Shown here piece by piece: positions 21,916 to 34,224 of a stretch of DNA of 64,000 bases; within the stretch, counting starts at the first letter, position 1; the number at the start of each line of letters is the position of its first letter. The translations under genes were made by a program, and so were the position numbers. A model generated the notes under the pieces. The model saw only the letters and a program-made list of their open reading frames with translations, made no database searches and had not been told where the DNA came from. This stretch comes from Micrasema longulum. Its lineage: Eukaryota > Arthropoda > Insecta > Trichoptera > Brachycentridae. The DNA is taken from positions 1-64,000 of the forward strand of contig JAGVSM010004527.1 in NCBI GenBank assembly GCA_022494885.1. The letters run 5' to 3'.

Positions 21916-22374
21916 GACTGATGAACTGCGAGTTATAAGGCTATGCCCTGAACACCATGGATACAGAGTGTAGATGAGGGATTATAATGACTATAAAAGT
22001 GGAATAGTATTTCGTGGGGTAGTTATAACAATGTTGCTTAAAATCAGCATTGGTGAGTTACCCGCTAAAAACACTTTTTTCATCTTCCTCCAAGAATGCT
22101 ACATTTAACAAGTCTTTCATTGAGATCAAATCGTTAGCATTCAAGAAAAATTGTTCAAGTCGGAATTTTTGGGGGTTTAAAAATCGAGATTGAAGTTTTA
22201 CATTGTCAGAAACGAAAAGCTTTGCTATTTAGTAAACTTGAGATTTTTTGTTCTTGACGTAGACAAAAGATTGGTAATATATTGTGTAAGCATGAAATTC
22301 TTTTGATTTTGACAATATTTCCTGGAGCAGATATTTATAGACCAACTTAACTAACATACAATTATCATTTCGGT

Positions 22375-22605
22375 ATTGTCGATGTGTTCCTACAGCAAAG
22401 ACAAGCATTCGAAAAGCAAGCAGTGTTATCACTCCTGCTTTGAGATGACACAAATGCCATGTCTGCCTAGATCATGCCATGATTATACCTTTTGTACATT
22501 GAAATAGATTCTAAGATTGTTTAGATTAAGTTATTTCATTTTTTTTATGTAAATTATTAAAGCCAATCTATAGAGACATTCAAAAACCCGTTGATTAGCT
22601 TTTAA
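22375..22605 (+). mobile_element. LINE 3' end, family J1
   Basis: Carries VDVFLQQRQAFEKQAV in a broken frame and the UTR words TTAAAGCCAATCTA and CCCGTTGATTAGC, parallel to 13490-13735. Confidence 0.55.
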
Positions 22606-23100
22606 AAAAAAACATTTTGTAAAAAAACTTTGAGATAGAATGTAATAGATTTTTTTTCAGTCAAAGATAAAATCCAGCTCTAAAACTTTGTGCAAAAATC
22701 TCAAAATTGCAACGAATTTCCTCGGTCAGTTTTTCTGGTATGCTCACGCTCACGATATTATGATGATTTGTAAACATGACTTGTCTCTTTGTGGGAATCA
22801 CGAGGGGAATAAAAAAAAACTATTTAAAATCACAATCGCTAATTTTAAACTTACCTAGTTGAATCATTATCCTGTGATTTAATTTGATTTGAGCTATAGG
22901 ATAAAACCGTTCTTTTAGCAAGAAGCAAAAAGCATTTGCAACGAATGGTCTCCAGAATGTACGATGTATGCTTGTAGAGCGAATTGGTGATAAAATAAAG
23001 TAAGTTAAAAGTGGTATTATGGTATTCAAATATAGAAGTGAGGTTACTGATTGCATTACAAATGTAAATATGTGGCAGTGCACATCACAGTTTTAGTCCC
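22606..23100. other. No recognised feature
   Basis: AT-rich; an 87-codon minus-strand frame (22820-23083) has no motif I can place. Confidence 0.3.
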
Positions 23101-23104
23101 AACA

Positions 23105-23311
23105 CTTATGTATGAAAGTGAAACATAGAACTGGCAAAGGAAGACGAATGTTTTAGAAATCAATGTACTCGTATGACGGAGTTACGAATGATAAAATCAA
23201 ATGAGAGTGTAAATCTGAGTCAGGTATAATTAATACAATTAAGAAAGGGTATTTGAGATGGTTTGGTCATGTAGAACGAATGAATGACGAAAGAGTTGTA
23301 AAACATGTATA
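23105..23311 (+). pseudogene. LINE-A-like ORF2, 5' half of a split copy
   Basis: Frames with stops read YESET, then a block ending KKGYLRWFGHVERMNDERVV followed by KHV. The motif LRWFGHVERM is common to endonuclease-reverse transcriptase C-termini. The expected continuation is found at 25050 after a 1.74-kb insertion. Confidence 0.7.
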
Positions 23312-25049
23312 TATTTCATTTGGTTTAATTTTATTTTATTTCATTGGAAAGCCAACAGACATTTATAAATTGATAAGATACAATTATACCATAATTACAT
23401 ATCATAAGTTTTCTGACTTTCAGTCTTTCACATAAAATTGTTATTGTAAATGTTGTCACATAAAAATTATACAAAACATAAAATAACTAATCATACAAAA
23501 CTTATAATATTACTAGAAATGTAAATGTAAATGTAATACATATTATTCTAAATATAAATCTACTTTTGGTCACACAGTTGCACATTATAATATATAATAC
23601 AAATATAGTTGACCATACAGTGTACATTTATAATGTGCCTACATACAGAACTGCGCATAACCCGCATAATATAGGCTGCGAATTCAAGGCGCAACATAAT
23701 AACTTGAATTATTTTTGGAAATTTCACTTTTAAAGGAAGTTAAAGATATGTGATTAATATCAATACAATTTAATTTCTTATTACACATTTTGCAGGTTCT
23801 ATTTACAAATTTTTTATTTTATTTATTGACACTTTATATACATATACAATAAATATACATATAAGGGCGGGCATATTGCCTTAAGGCAATTTCTTCCTAC
23901 CTACCCAAACCGTTCAGTTTCAGAAAATTATAAATATATGGACATATTGAATCTTACAATTTTATACAAAAATTAAAAGCAAAGATTAACAAAAATAAAT
24001 AAATGTATAAAAAAAAAAAAAATAACACTTTACTATGAAGAGAGGAGAGGGGATGGGAAGGATAGAAGAAGGATAAAGGAACAATTTAAATATTTAGATA
24101 GTGACATTTCAATCTTGACTTAAATGTAAATAAAGAAGGGCGTCTCTAACATTAGTGGGTAGATTATTCCACAATCGAGCGGCTACTACTGTGAAAGAGG
24201 AGGCAAAAAAATTAGAGCGATGACGGGGTATTAAAAGAGTTCTCTCGTTACTAGAACGAAGAGATAGTCCGTGTTGTGAAAGAGGTTGGATGAGCTCTCT
24301 CAGATAAACAGGCGAAGTGGGATTATTTAAAATATTGTGAAGAAGTGATAGAATGTGAATGTTTCTTCTATGCCTGATACTGAGCCAGTGTAGTTGCGCG
24401 CGATACTCGGTTTTGTGGTCAAATTTGCGAAGATCAAAGATATAACGAATACAAATATTCTGCAATCGCTCTAATTTATCAAGCAATTCAGAGTTAGCAT
24501 CTGGATAACACACATCCGCATAGTCAAGGAGTGGAAGAAGTAAGCTCTGGACTAATGTTTGCTTAACATTAATTGGCAAGAAATGAATTTTGAAAAAAAA
24601 TTAGTGGAACATTTAGAAACTTTAAAAAGAGATTGGTTTCTGGTCTGCGTTACTGGGACTCTAAAATTAATAAGTGATAGAATCTTAGGGCAATCTATCA
24701 TGTTATTTAAAGTTTTATACATAAAAATGGCGTCAGCCATGTTCCTTCGAGTTTGGAGAGTTTGGAGTTTAGGTAAGTTTGTAGATCCATCTGGACCTGT
24801 ATTCTGAGTCAACCGTCTAAAACTGCAATACGATATACATTTTGATTGTAAATATTCAATTTGGTTAATGTATTTTTTGTTTTGAGGGCTCCAAGTGGGA
24901 GATGCGAATTCTAATTGACTTTGAACATATGTAAAGTAAAGAGTTCTAAGAGTGCGCGCATGATTGAATTCTCTCCCTATACGGAAGAGGAAACCTAACA
25001 TTTGGTATGATTTTTTCAAAATTGAGTTAACATGTGCCTTAAACGTTAT
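23312..25049 (-). mobile_element. Jockey-like LINE inserted in LINE-A-like copy
   Basis: The minus-strand frame from about 25048 reads TFKAHVNSILKKSYQMLGFL, LRTLYFTYVQSQLEFASPTW, IEYLQSKCI, LQTRRNMADAIFMYKTLNN and RVPVTQTRNQSLF, ending near 24590. The same protein resumes at about 23815 with FVNRTCKMCNKKLN and IDINHISLTSFKSEI, which is the usual R..N....D....SL..FK terminus. The gap between is a CR1-like element. A 3' UTR and AAAT-rich tail reach 23312. The Jockey element is 5' truncated at about 25049. Confidence 0.8.
23815..24590 (-). pseudogene. CR1-like LINE 3' end inserted in the Jockey-like LINE
   Basis: The 156-residue minus-strand frame (24109-24579) reads VKQTLVQSLLLPLLDYADVC, KLERLQNICIRYIFDLRKFD, QLHWLSIRHRRNIHILSLLH, then PVYLRELIQPL, RHRSNFFASSF and ARLWNNLPTNVR. 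This is an intact-looking thumb and C-terminal region of CR1-type ORF2, ending in the diagnostic lWN.LP..vR. A 3' UTR with an A-rich end reaches about 23815. It has no internal stop, so it is among the youngest insertions here. Confidence 0.8.
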
Positions 25050-25260
25050 GGCGAGAATGAACGGTAACGTGGAACGAGGACGACCAAGGAAGAACTGACA
25101 TGATCAGATAAATCAAAATTTTATGTCTGGTTATGTCAAAAGCTGCAGAACCGAAGAGCATGTATGACGAGATGTAGGAATGTGGAATAAGCTAAGAATA
25201 TATGCAAGGATAGACGTGTGTGGCAGTCCATCCACTTTTTGCCTACGTATAAATGGCGTG
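25050..25260 (+). pseudogene. LINE-A-like ORF2, 3' half of the split copy
   Basis: Continues the protein broken at 23311: MARMNGNVERGRPRKN, then a degraded region and a CGSPSTFCLR end near 25250. GRPRK is the expected segment after RWFGHVERM. Confidence 0.7.
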
Positions 25261-25735
25261 AAGGTAGTAGTAGCAGTAGACAATTAACATTTTAGCTTCA
25301 AAACGTGACGAAAAATCGTCATTGAATAAACCAAGAAATGGGGCGGAGATATGAAAATATGATCTTTCTTATCTCTTCACTTTACGCTACCGTGCCGTGT
25401 ACTTTTAATGGTATTACTTAACTCACGTATTTCAATTCACTTTCTGTTCTTTAAAGGTCTTTTACCCAAATTGTGATATTTAATTATTATCTCAAAGTCC
25501 TTGCATTTGAGGGCAAAAATACGAGTGTCTTTAGTAACTTTATTATAATATATATTCTTTTATATGATGGCAGCCTCGAAAACAAGTTTTACTGTTATCT
25601 CCATAAATGATACGAAAAATACATAAAAACGAAGTTTTATTACTGACCGGAAAATAATATGATAAAGTTTAATGTAAACCATGTTTTATTGTATGTGTTT
25701 GGTAATCAAAATGTAGAATTAAATAAAATAACTCA
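25261..25735. other. No recognised feature
   Basis: AT-rich; nothing supported. Confidence 0.3.
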
Positions 25736-26160
25736 ACAATGTTTTGAGTATCCAAGGAGAAACCAGCCAGTCTGCAAACATTTCGACATACTTTAAACAT
25801 TGTTGAATTAACTCTCTGGTAAAAGAAGAAGTATAAAAATTGTAAAATTGTTTTCAGGCGTTGCCAAGTAGGTGAATTGATTCAGCCGGATGAATCTCAC
25901 CCACATGATAAAGGTTTCAGCTCTTTTACTTCACAATAGTCAACAGACGGAAGAGTTGAGAACATGGGCAGAATGGTAAATGCTACACAGTGTAAAAAGT
26001 GGCCACTTCAACTAGCCGATGACAGGGTATAAGCCCTGTAAATGTCTATGCTTTTATATTCCCTTCTCTAAAATGTGATAAATTTATTTTGTAATCTATT
26101 TATCTCGGTAATTTTCTAGATGGTTTAATCCAGTCCTCGTATACAAAAATTCGAAGAACC
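25736..26160 (+). repeat. Foldback family FB copy
   Basis: Starts CAATGTTTTGAGTATCC and has, only about 30 bp later, the opposite-end sequence GTCTGCAAACATTTCGACAT. Then comes the normal internal series (CAGGCGTTGCCAAG, AATCTCACCCACATGATAAA, GTGGCCACTTCAACTAGCC, ATAAGCCCTGTAAATGTC). The doubled end indicates a rearranged copy. Confidence 0.65.
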
Positions 26161-27060
26161 TTAGAATAACAACTTAATAGAGTCGCTTATATGGAGAAAA
26201 ACTATTCTATGAATATTGACCATGAAGTTTGCTACAGTTTACAGCAATACAACGGGCCGTAGTATCTTGGATTGAGAATTGCCAGCGCTAACCGAAACCT
26301 CCCGTTACATGTTTGTTGTTAAACATAAAACCCAATCAAAACATAATAAAAAATTTGTAACGATTTTGTTCTATGCAAACAAACTTAAGGGCTTCTCTAG
26401 ATAATTATTACTCCGAGAGATGAACTCAATGCTCAATATATTGTATCAAATATAACATTTAATACAGTAGCACAAAATTTTGATACACTTTTTTTATTTA
26501 TCTTCTTTTTGTTTAAACGTATCGTTGTTTGAAAACGAGTTACGAAGTTTTTCATACAGATAATGATATTGTAATATTTTCCTTTTTTTGTTTGGTAGAT
26601 TTTATTTCCAATTTTATCCTGGTAGATTCAGAGATAAATAACAAATAATTGAAATTTATGATTTAAATGTAGTTTTCACGATGAAAATGAAAAGTTTATT
26701 CGCATTGTTTACGCGGCCCATTTGAGTCCTATATTCCAAAACAAAGCGGGAAGAAATAAACTTTGAAATTCGCAAAAACACAATGCATTGCTTAGGACAA
26801 ATTAAAGCTGTCCCCGGTAAGGGTTGGGGCGGCTTTGTGTAACGTGTTTACCAAAATATGAGAATTCGCGAACAAATGTGGATTTTTCACTTCGGACTAT
26901 ACAAAGGGTTGAAAAGCTGTACTGAGAGTAATCATCCCGAGGGCATTGTGACACAAGACCTGGTCGAATTTATTCAAAGATATGAATAATATTATAAAAA
27001 TATCAAAATTATATATTTTAAAATTATGATAATTTTTCTTTTAACAATAATGGTTGCAAA
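26161..27060. other. No recognised feature
   Basis: AT-rich, with a slightly GC-richer patch at 26710-26850 that has no open frame. Confidence 0.3.
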
Positions 27061-27073
27061 TACAAAATATACT

Positions 27074-27683
27074 GATTGATTGATTTGGTGTTTATTTTGT
27101 AGAACTCCATATTTAAACTTATAATTAGAAATCAAACACTGATTTGAGTCTACTGAATACTTTATTTTATTTTTACAAATATAAACATATGAAAATAAAA
27201 CTTCGTGACAATTGTTTCGCCTTATAAGGGCATTTTCAAACGAATGTGAAGATTATTTGGATTGAATGTCCTTATATAGTTATATAATTCAAGGTACTTA
27301 AGTAGAAAAATAAGGATAAGTGTTATCAATATGGTCAATAAATACTTACTTTGTTATATTTTCCCCGAAATTCAAATATAAATACCTAAATTCCCCATTA
27401 CCTATTAAACACTTATCCTTACCCTTAACCATCGGTTTTTCCCTCAATTATGATTAATGTACATGCTATAGTTCATAAGATTATTTTATTTTCTACTTAA
27501 GTACCTTGAATTATATAATTATATAAGGACATTCAATCCAAATAATCTTCACATTCGTTTGAAAATGCCCTAATAAGGCGAAACAATTGTCACGAAGTTT
27601 TATTTTTATATGTTTATATTTGTAAAAATAAAATAAAGTATTCAGTAGACTCAAATCAGTGTTTGATTTCTAATTATAAGTTT
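27074..27683. mobile_element. Penelope-like family C, 610-bp foldback copy
   Basis: Flanked by the 12-bp direct repeat ACAAAATATACT (27062-27073 and 27684-27695). Inverted arms of about 195 bp (27115-27310 and 27489-27683) are nearly identical. Both carry the hammerhead-like core, complete on the plus strand at 27560-27591 with GCC/GGC stem II, GAAA (27580-27583) and palindromic ACAATTGT followed by C, matching a GUC cleavage triplet. Left of the arm is the same leader (GATTGATTTGGTG and AGAACTCCAT) as in 7028-7273. No ORF: a non-autonomous or internally deleted copy. Confidence 0.7.
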
Positions 27684-29285
27684 ACAAAATATACTATTCT
27701 TTATGTGGCTTATGTGTAGGTATAATTAAATTAAATTTCGTAGGCTACTACTTGTAGAAGAATGCGATAGATATAATGTATTTTTTATTAGGCTAATATT
27801 AAATAAATAATCTTTATTTGTTGCAACAGATAGAGAAAACATTTTTGATAAGTAAATATGGAAGGTTGGGCATTTACAGGGCTTATGATCTGTTAACGGA
27901 GAGCGGTCTGTTTTTCAGAGAAATTTTTTGGTAATTTATATTTTATACGGAAAACATTTATATTTATTAAAAATAGAATAAGACGTCCCTTCCCGTTATG
28001 AACACAAGAATTCCGTTTTTTTCCTTTTACGTAATGAGAAACGTCATTAAAAATATATATATTAAATTTGTATAAATAATATATTTAGTTGCAATATTAA
28101 ATACTTATGTTTTTTTTAATATTTTTTTTTAATACGTATGAATAAAGTAAAAAAAAACATACATTGGGATTTTCCATCTCAAAAAATTTAACTGCGTATT
28201 AAGTTTATATAAAATCACTAAATGAACGGAATAGAACTTGAGGTGTTGATAATTTGCAATATTGTTTATTCCCTTCTAACTAATATTGAACCCGCGTACT
28301 GCACCAAAAGAAATAATAAATACTGATATGAGTTTAAATTAGTACAAAAATTTAGTCGTCTAAAAAGTTCATGCAGCATGTATGAAAATGTGGAAAAATT
28401 ATAACGTTAAAATTCGCTGTTTAGATTTTATATCATCCTTGCCGGCAATTGAATCCCGGAAAAAAAAGCTCTAACCAAATTCGCCCTTAACTGGCGAATT
28501 AATGTTAAATCTATTTTTTTCTGAAACTATTGAAAATGTTTTAAAACTATGCAAATTAAAAATTTATAAATTTTGAATAAAAATTAATTATGCAAATAAT
28601 AAAAAAATGCAATTGAATCAAAAACATTTATCTTAGATTTTGGCTACATTTCACACGCAAAACTGTATTTCTTTTATCGCCCGGACAACGGAAAAAAACA
28701 AAACAAATATTCTGACGTTAATCCTCTAAACTCAATTACTTACATAAGATAAAATTATAACTAGGCTAATTAATACCAGTTTTTACTAACCTTTAATTAA
28801 ATACATTAATTTAGGTAAAAGGTTCTTAGAATGGATGTTTAGTTCGTAAACATTGTATAAACAAGCTAATGAAAATAAATTGGTTTTCAAGAATAAATAA
28901 AAAAGTAGAAAACATCTTACAAATATAAATAACGTTGTAATTGAAACTATAAATGTGTTATTTTTTTAGAATCTTTTCCTTTAACTAACCTTTATAATAC
29001 GATTTTTCATAATTTTTTATTAAAACAAACTTTCCCAAATATTATATCAAAAATAGGATGTTGATTCGCGTATTTAAGGACTTATTTATTTTGCGTATTA
29101 ATTTTTACTGTTACTAAATACACCAATAGTTCTTTAATGAAAAATAGTATCTCTTGTTCTCTCTAAAAATAACGTATTTTCAGAAAAAACAATTTTCTTA
29201 CCCTCTAAAATCTAAATTAAAACTTGCAGTTGAAAAAATTACTTGATTTTATGAAATATGTGTTATATAATTTGTAAATAAAATA
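27684..29285. other. AT-rich interval
   Basis: Only a short FB-like fragment (GGCATTTACAGGGCTTATGA, about 27869) is visible. No coding frame recognised. Confidence 0.35.
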
Positions 29286-29289
29286 TACG

Positions 29290-30790
29290 TACATTTTAAA
29301 AATACTAAAATCGGAAGTGATAAATGCGATCAACCAAATGAAAAATGATAAAGCACCTGGACCTAATGAAGTATTTGCAGAGTTAATTAAACTTGTAAAT
29401 AATCGATATCGATATATTTGTTAAGTTAATGATTTAATCAAGTAAATGCTACCGGAGTAATACCAAAAAAATGTCTTAAATCGACATTTATTACCTTACC
29501 GAAAAAAGTGAACACAAAAAGGTGTAGTGAATATAGAATAAGTCTTATGAGCCACATTCTAAAAAAAAATCTTAAAATCATTCATGGAAGAATATATAAA
29601 AAGTGTGAGGAAAATTTTAGTGAAACACAATTTGGTTTTAGGAATGGATATGCTACAAGAGAAGCTCTCTGTTGTATTCAATTGCCTGTTGAAAGATGCC
29701 GTGACATGAACGTAGATGTATATGCATGTTTCATAGGCTATTCCAAAGCTTTTGATAAAGTACGTCACCAAGGACTTCAAGAAATTTAAAAAATAAACAA
29801 CCTAGATTCTAGAGATAAAAGGATAATTAGTAACTTCTACTGGCATCAAAAAGCTGCAGTGAAAGTGGATGATGAATTGACGTCGGATATAAACATATGT
29901 CGAGGAGTCCGGCAAGGATGCATTCTGTCTCCTCTCCTTTTTAATTTGTACTCGAAAGCCATTTTTAAAGATACGCTAAATGAACTAACAAACGGCATAA
30001 GCATAAATGGACAAATTATAAACAATATCCGATAGGCGGATGATACTATCCTTATAGCAGATAGTATGGAAAGCCTGCAACTATTATTGGACAATGCTTA
30101 CACGTCAAGTTTGAATAAAGGGCTAGAGATGAATATTTCCAAAACGAAATGTATGGTTATTCGGAAAAAGCCACAAACTTTCCCAATGACTTTAAAACTT
30201 GGAGCGCAGGTTATTGAGAAAATTCATCAATATAAATATTTAGGATGCTGGCTGAATGATAAATGGAATCACTAGCAAGAGATCAAAGTCAGAATAGAGA
30301 TGGCGCGAGACTGTTTTTTCAGGATGCGTGACCTTTTTTGCATTAGATACCTTGATTTAGAATTCCGAATGCGCATTGCTCGATGTTACGTCTTCTCAGT
30401 ACTTTTTTACGGCGTCGAAACGTAGACACTCGCCCAAAACACTTCAAAAAAGATCGAAGCCTATAAAATGAGGTGCTCAGGAAGATATTAAAAATCTCCT
30501 GGGTGGATAGAGTCCGAAACGATGATGTTCTCCGACGGATAGAAAAAGATAAAGAGGTACTAAATACCATAAAGAAAAGAAAACTTGAATAGTTTGGGCA
30601 TGTGATGAGAGGCGAAAAATATAAAATTTTACAAGTTCAGGTCGAAGGCGCATCTCTTGGCTTAAGAACTTGCGCGACTGGTTCCATTGCAGCACTCAGT
30701 CCTTGTTCAGGGCAGCTGCCAATAAAGTAAGAATCGCAACGATGATTTCCAACTTTCGTCGGGGAGAGAAACCATAAAAAGAAGAAAAGG
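29290..30790 (+). pseudogene. RTE-like endonuclease-reverse transcriptase, longest LINE
   Basis: Covers the reverse transcriptase to the C-terminus. In order: KNDKAPGPNEVFAELIK (about 29340), FITLPKKVN, QFGFRNGYATREA, a motif A variant CFIGYSKAFDKVRH (about 29726), GVRQGCILSPLLFNLYSKAI, the motif C site as R-stop-ADDT (30030-30047), KTKCMVIRKK, YKYLGCW, EIKVRIEMARDCFFRM, then degraded frames to near 30790. The endonuclease domain is missing. There are frameshifts and several stops. The motif A aspartate is changed to glycine (29736-29738) and the tyrosine before ADD is a TAG (30033-30035). The clade is by motif style only. Confidence 0.85.
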
Positions 30791-30949
30791 AAGAAAAAGT
30801 ACATTGTTATTATTGAAACACACATAGTAAGATGTTTATGTGTGCCCTATTTTAAGATTCAAAATAAAATGAAATAAAAATAAGAGAATTATTGAAAAAA
30901 TAATTATTCCTATGTTAGTTTGAATGCAATATGTAATAGAATGTTTTTT

Positions 30950-31200
30950 TTTAAATTTTTATTTTATTTATTTATTAATTTATACATACATTTCATATTT
31001 TACAAAATGGCACACAAACACTCTGGCAAATTCTGCTTGTACTAGGAGTAGGCTCAGTAAATGAAGTGTCGGCAAGCCAGAAATATTAAAATGCCTAATG
31101 TTGCAATCAATTCCTATATGGGCAAATGCCTGTTCTAAGAAACCGAATTATTGTAGCAAATACGGTTACCGAAAATGTTTCCCATAAATAAAAATAATAT
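30950..31200 (-). mobile_element. Probable LINE 3' UTR
   Basis: A T/ATTT-rich tract (A-rich tail on the minus strand) is followed by noncoding sequence with GGCAAATGCCTGTTCTAAGA. This layout matches the other minus-strand LINE 3' ends (5930, 23815). No coding part present. Confidence 0.35.
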
Positions 31201-32800
31201 TTAAGAAATAGAAAGACAGTTATTGAACAAAACTAAAAAATATATATATACGCAGTTGACGTTAATACTCGTATAAAATAAGAGAAAAAATAAACTAGAT
31301 TTATAAATGATTCAATGAAATTGCAAACTATTAAGTTTACTATTCTTTACAAATTTTCGGATTCCTTAGTTTTAATATCTATCAACCAAACCGTAATTCT
31401 CTTTTTCAATACTGTTGGTTTATCAGTTTTCCAAATACACGGTATCAGGCTTTATAGCAGGGGTGAATGCTCCTTATAATTGATTATTTGCAGCTTAGCA
31501 TATTTTTATGACACCGAAAGTAATGTTTTGTGTTACAGTATTATTAGGAAAAAACACATCACCAAAAAAATAAATAGCTTTTCTTGGGTAAGTGAATTTT
31601 TATCATATTTCTTTATTCAATACAGTGACCAGTTGCACCTCTATTGGCCAAAATTATTACTACTGGATTACACGAGTATACTCTGCTGTCAAAAAAACAC
31701 GAATTTAAATACGTCTTAAACCTAAAATTTTAGAATCTTTTTCAAAAAAATACACTTGCGATTACAGTGAAATCTTGCAGCTTTCATTAATGCAATTTAA
31801 TACTTTTTTATAAGGGCTTGTATTCTTTAAAATAAATCAATTTGACTAACGACGGTCTAAGGGAGGTGATAATATACGCACTCGTTATGTGTGAGAAAGA
31901 GATACCGGATATATTTTGTATGTCTTAACACTGAAATTACAATAATACTTGAATATACTCATGTTTCGGTGGTTTAAAAGTAAATTTGCTTTAAAATAAA
32001 TTGATATTTGTATATTTTAATTGAAACGAATTGATATTTTAATCCATAATATTAGCGTATCAGTATATCTCCTATAGTGGGTTTTAAAAAAGACTCGCTA
32101 AACAAAAATGAAATAAACGTGATTTATAAAACGTTTTTATGCATACGATGACCGTTGAATTGTAGGTTATTTTTCAATATCCATTTAATCTAATAAATGA
32201 ATGTTGACTGAAATTCAGTTTGTATTTTTTTTTTTGTCTTTATTTGGTTACTTGGGAGAAACATGCTTATTTTAATACAAACAACAAACAATTGTATATG
32301 GAAAAAAATAAAGATTAAAATTTAAAGTTATGGTTGTTTTTGTACACCCTTCGTTATATGATTAGGCTGGTGGAAATACTTTCAATGTGTTTTTTAAAGT
32401 TAAAAGTGACAAGTTATGTTAGAACAAGTTATAAGGAAAACGTAGAACATTATTCAAGAGCTATTGGGCCATTGTTCAATTGAATTACTAATGACTTTCA
32501 CTCTATTTAAGTCAACGTTCAGCAAGTATTAGGATTTGCGGAGAAAATAGTATTCGAAATGTCAAACAAATGTCAAAGGTCAGAACACAGTGCTGAGTAA
32601 TAGCTTCGGTCATAATGAAAAAATGTTCAGTCAAATAATGAAACTGATATTTTTTTTACATTCCTACTTGTTTGTGTAAAATATGTTTGTAGGTATATTT
32701 AGAAATGCTTTTTTTAAAAAAAAAATGTTTTTTCCCAAATAATAAAATTTTAGGATTACTTTATTTGAATCGTAAATAACTATGTTATAGTGGGAATACA
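31201..32800. other. AT-rich interval without supported features
   Basis: A 79-codon frame at 31480-31719 has no motif. No repeats recognised. Confidence 0.35.
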
Positions 32801-32804
32801 ACTG

Positions 32805-32870
32805 TGGAAAAGTATGGTTCAAACCTAGGATCTCCTGATCCGGAGTCCACAATACTACATTAGGGAACGC
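32805..32870 (-). mobile_element. SINE-E tRNA-like head
   Basis: GGTTCAAACCTAGGATCTCC then TGATCCGGAGTCCACAATAC parallels 21848-21915. Confidence 0.45.
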
Positions 32871-32934
32871 AACACATTTTAAAGTTATTTTGAAACTTGT
32901 TACAACAGAGTGGGAAAATCGTTTTAAGATGGAA

Positions 32935-33130
32935 TTATAAAAGTATAGGTTTTTCAGGGCTCATGACTCGTCATTGGTTAGTTTAAGTATCCACATTCGC
33001 CGATCTGCCAATGTTTAACAATAAACAGGCGTATTTCCTCAACTCTTCAATCTGTCATCCCTGTTAAGTTACAGATCTGAGATCTTGATGATGCGGGTGA
33101 GATTCGTCTGACTGATTTATTTCATGATCA
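32935..33130 (-). repeat. Foldback family FB fragment
   Basis: Divergent copy: TCAGGGCTCATGACTCGTCA, TTGGTTAGTTTAAGT and GATGCGGGTGAGATTCGTCT in the order of the minus-strand family sequence. Confidence 0.55.
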
Positions 33131-33169
33131 CTTTTTTGTATTTACGTTTATTTTATATTTGAAGTATAG

Positions 33170-33310
33170 GCACGCACTCACACGGTGCAATTTTCACCGC
33201 TTGCAACACCCAGCGCAAGGCGTACGCCAAAACCGCACGTCACCGGGATCAACAAGGGACACCAGATACTCTGCGTCCTCCGTTGATCCTAGTTCGTTTG
33301 CATTCTATTC
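33170..33310. other. GC-rich island, unidentified
   Basis: Block with CACCCAGCGCAAGGCGTACG and CACGTCACCGGGATCAACAA. Partly open on both strands and too short to classify. Confidence 0.3.
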
Positions 33311-34002
33311 TGACTTTTAAATACCCATTTAACGTTTGTTCATTCAGTTTTGTACTCAATTTAATCGCTTTTGTATTATTTTGTATTTTATCTATTATCT
33401 ATTGAGCTCTCAGAACATGTAACTTTACAACAAAACTTCGGTAAGTCAAATAAATTATTTCATTTACCCAAAAGAGTCCACTACAGAAGAGTTTATTTGT
33501 ACTAAATATGCATTCTTGTAAGGTAAAAGGCACTGTGTGCAGTGTATCTTTATATGTGACTTAATAGATTTACGTGTAGTTTTCAGAGAAATATATATCT
33601 TTGCGCTGTGCGTGTTTGTAGATATTAAAATCTCCAATCTAATATGTAAAAAAGAAGTTAGGAGCATAAATGTTTTATTCATCGATCTACCAGGGTTGCA
33701 TTCAAGGAGAATGCATTTACAAAAAAATGGAAAGATGTTGGTTTTTTGTCTATAAAAAAAGTTTGTTATTAAATATTTACAAACAGCATTTGTTTTTTGT
33801 GGATCTCACTTAGATTTTTTCCTTAAATTCCTTATAATTTCTACCCATTAATTTCTTTTTAGTGGATTTTTGGTAATACTTAAATAATAATATATTCAAT
33901 ACATTTAAAAAAATGTTTTTTTACATAAGTACACCCCTTCGTTGTTGAAAAGACCGGAGTTTGAGTCTGCAAACAAAAAAAATGCTATATTTGAAAAAAA
34001 TT

Positions 34003-34115
34003 GATTTGGAATTCAACCATAAACAAGTACCTAGGTACCTACTGGAATTCAATATTTAAATATAAACCATTTTTAGTTTTGGAATTTAATTGCAAACAAG
34101 TACCTAGGTACCTTC
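34003..34115. repeat. Two-unit tandem duplication
   Basis: TTGGAATTCAACCATAAACA plus AGTACCTAGGTACCT at 34003-34041 recurs, slightly diverged, at 34079-34114. The period is about 76 bp. Confidence 0.7.
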
Positions 34116-34170
34116 TTATCAATGAAAATTCGTTTGCCAACGTTCGGGCAGGACAACGTCTGTCGGGTCG
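34116..34170 (-). repeat. Dispersed repeat terminus
   Basis: On the minus strand reads CTAGCCGACCCGACAGACGT then TGTCCTGCCCGAACG. Related phrases (AAACCGCACGTAAATC) occur at about 39421-39437 and 45959-45974. I associate such blocks with widespread insect transposon ends, but the class is an inference. Confidence 0.35.
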
Positions 34171-34224
34171 GCTAGTATTAAATATAATAAATAAAAAATT
34201 AATGTAGGTTCTTATTATTCTTAT

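Noticed and set aside
21915..21935. Hammerhead motif from a CTGATGAA string
   Set aside because: No stem II or GAAA in the required spacing.
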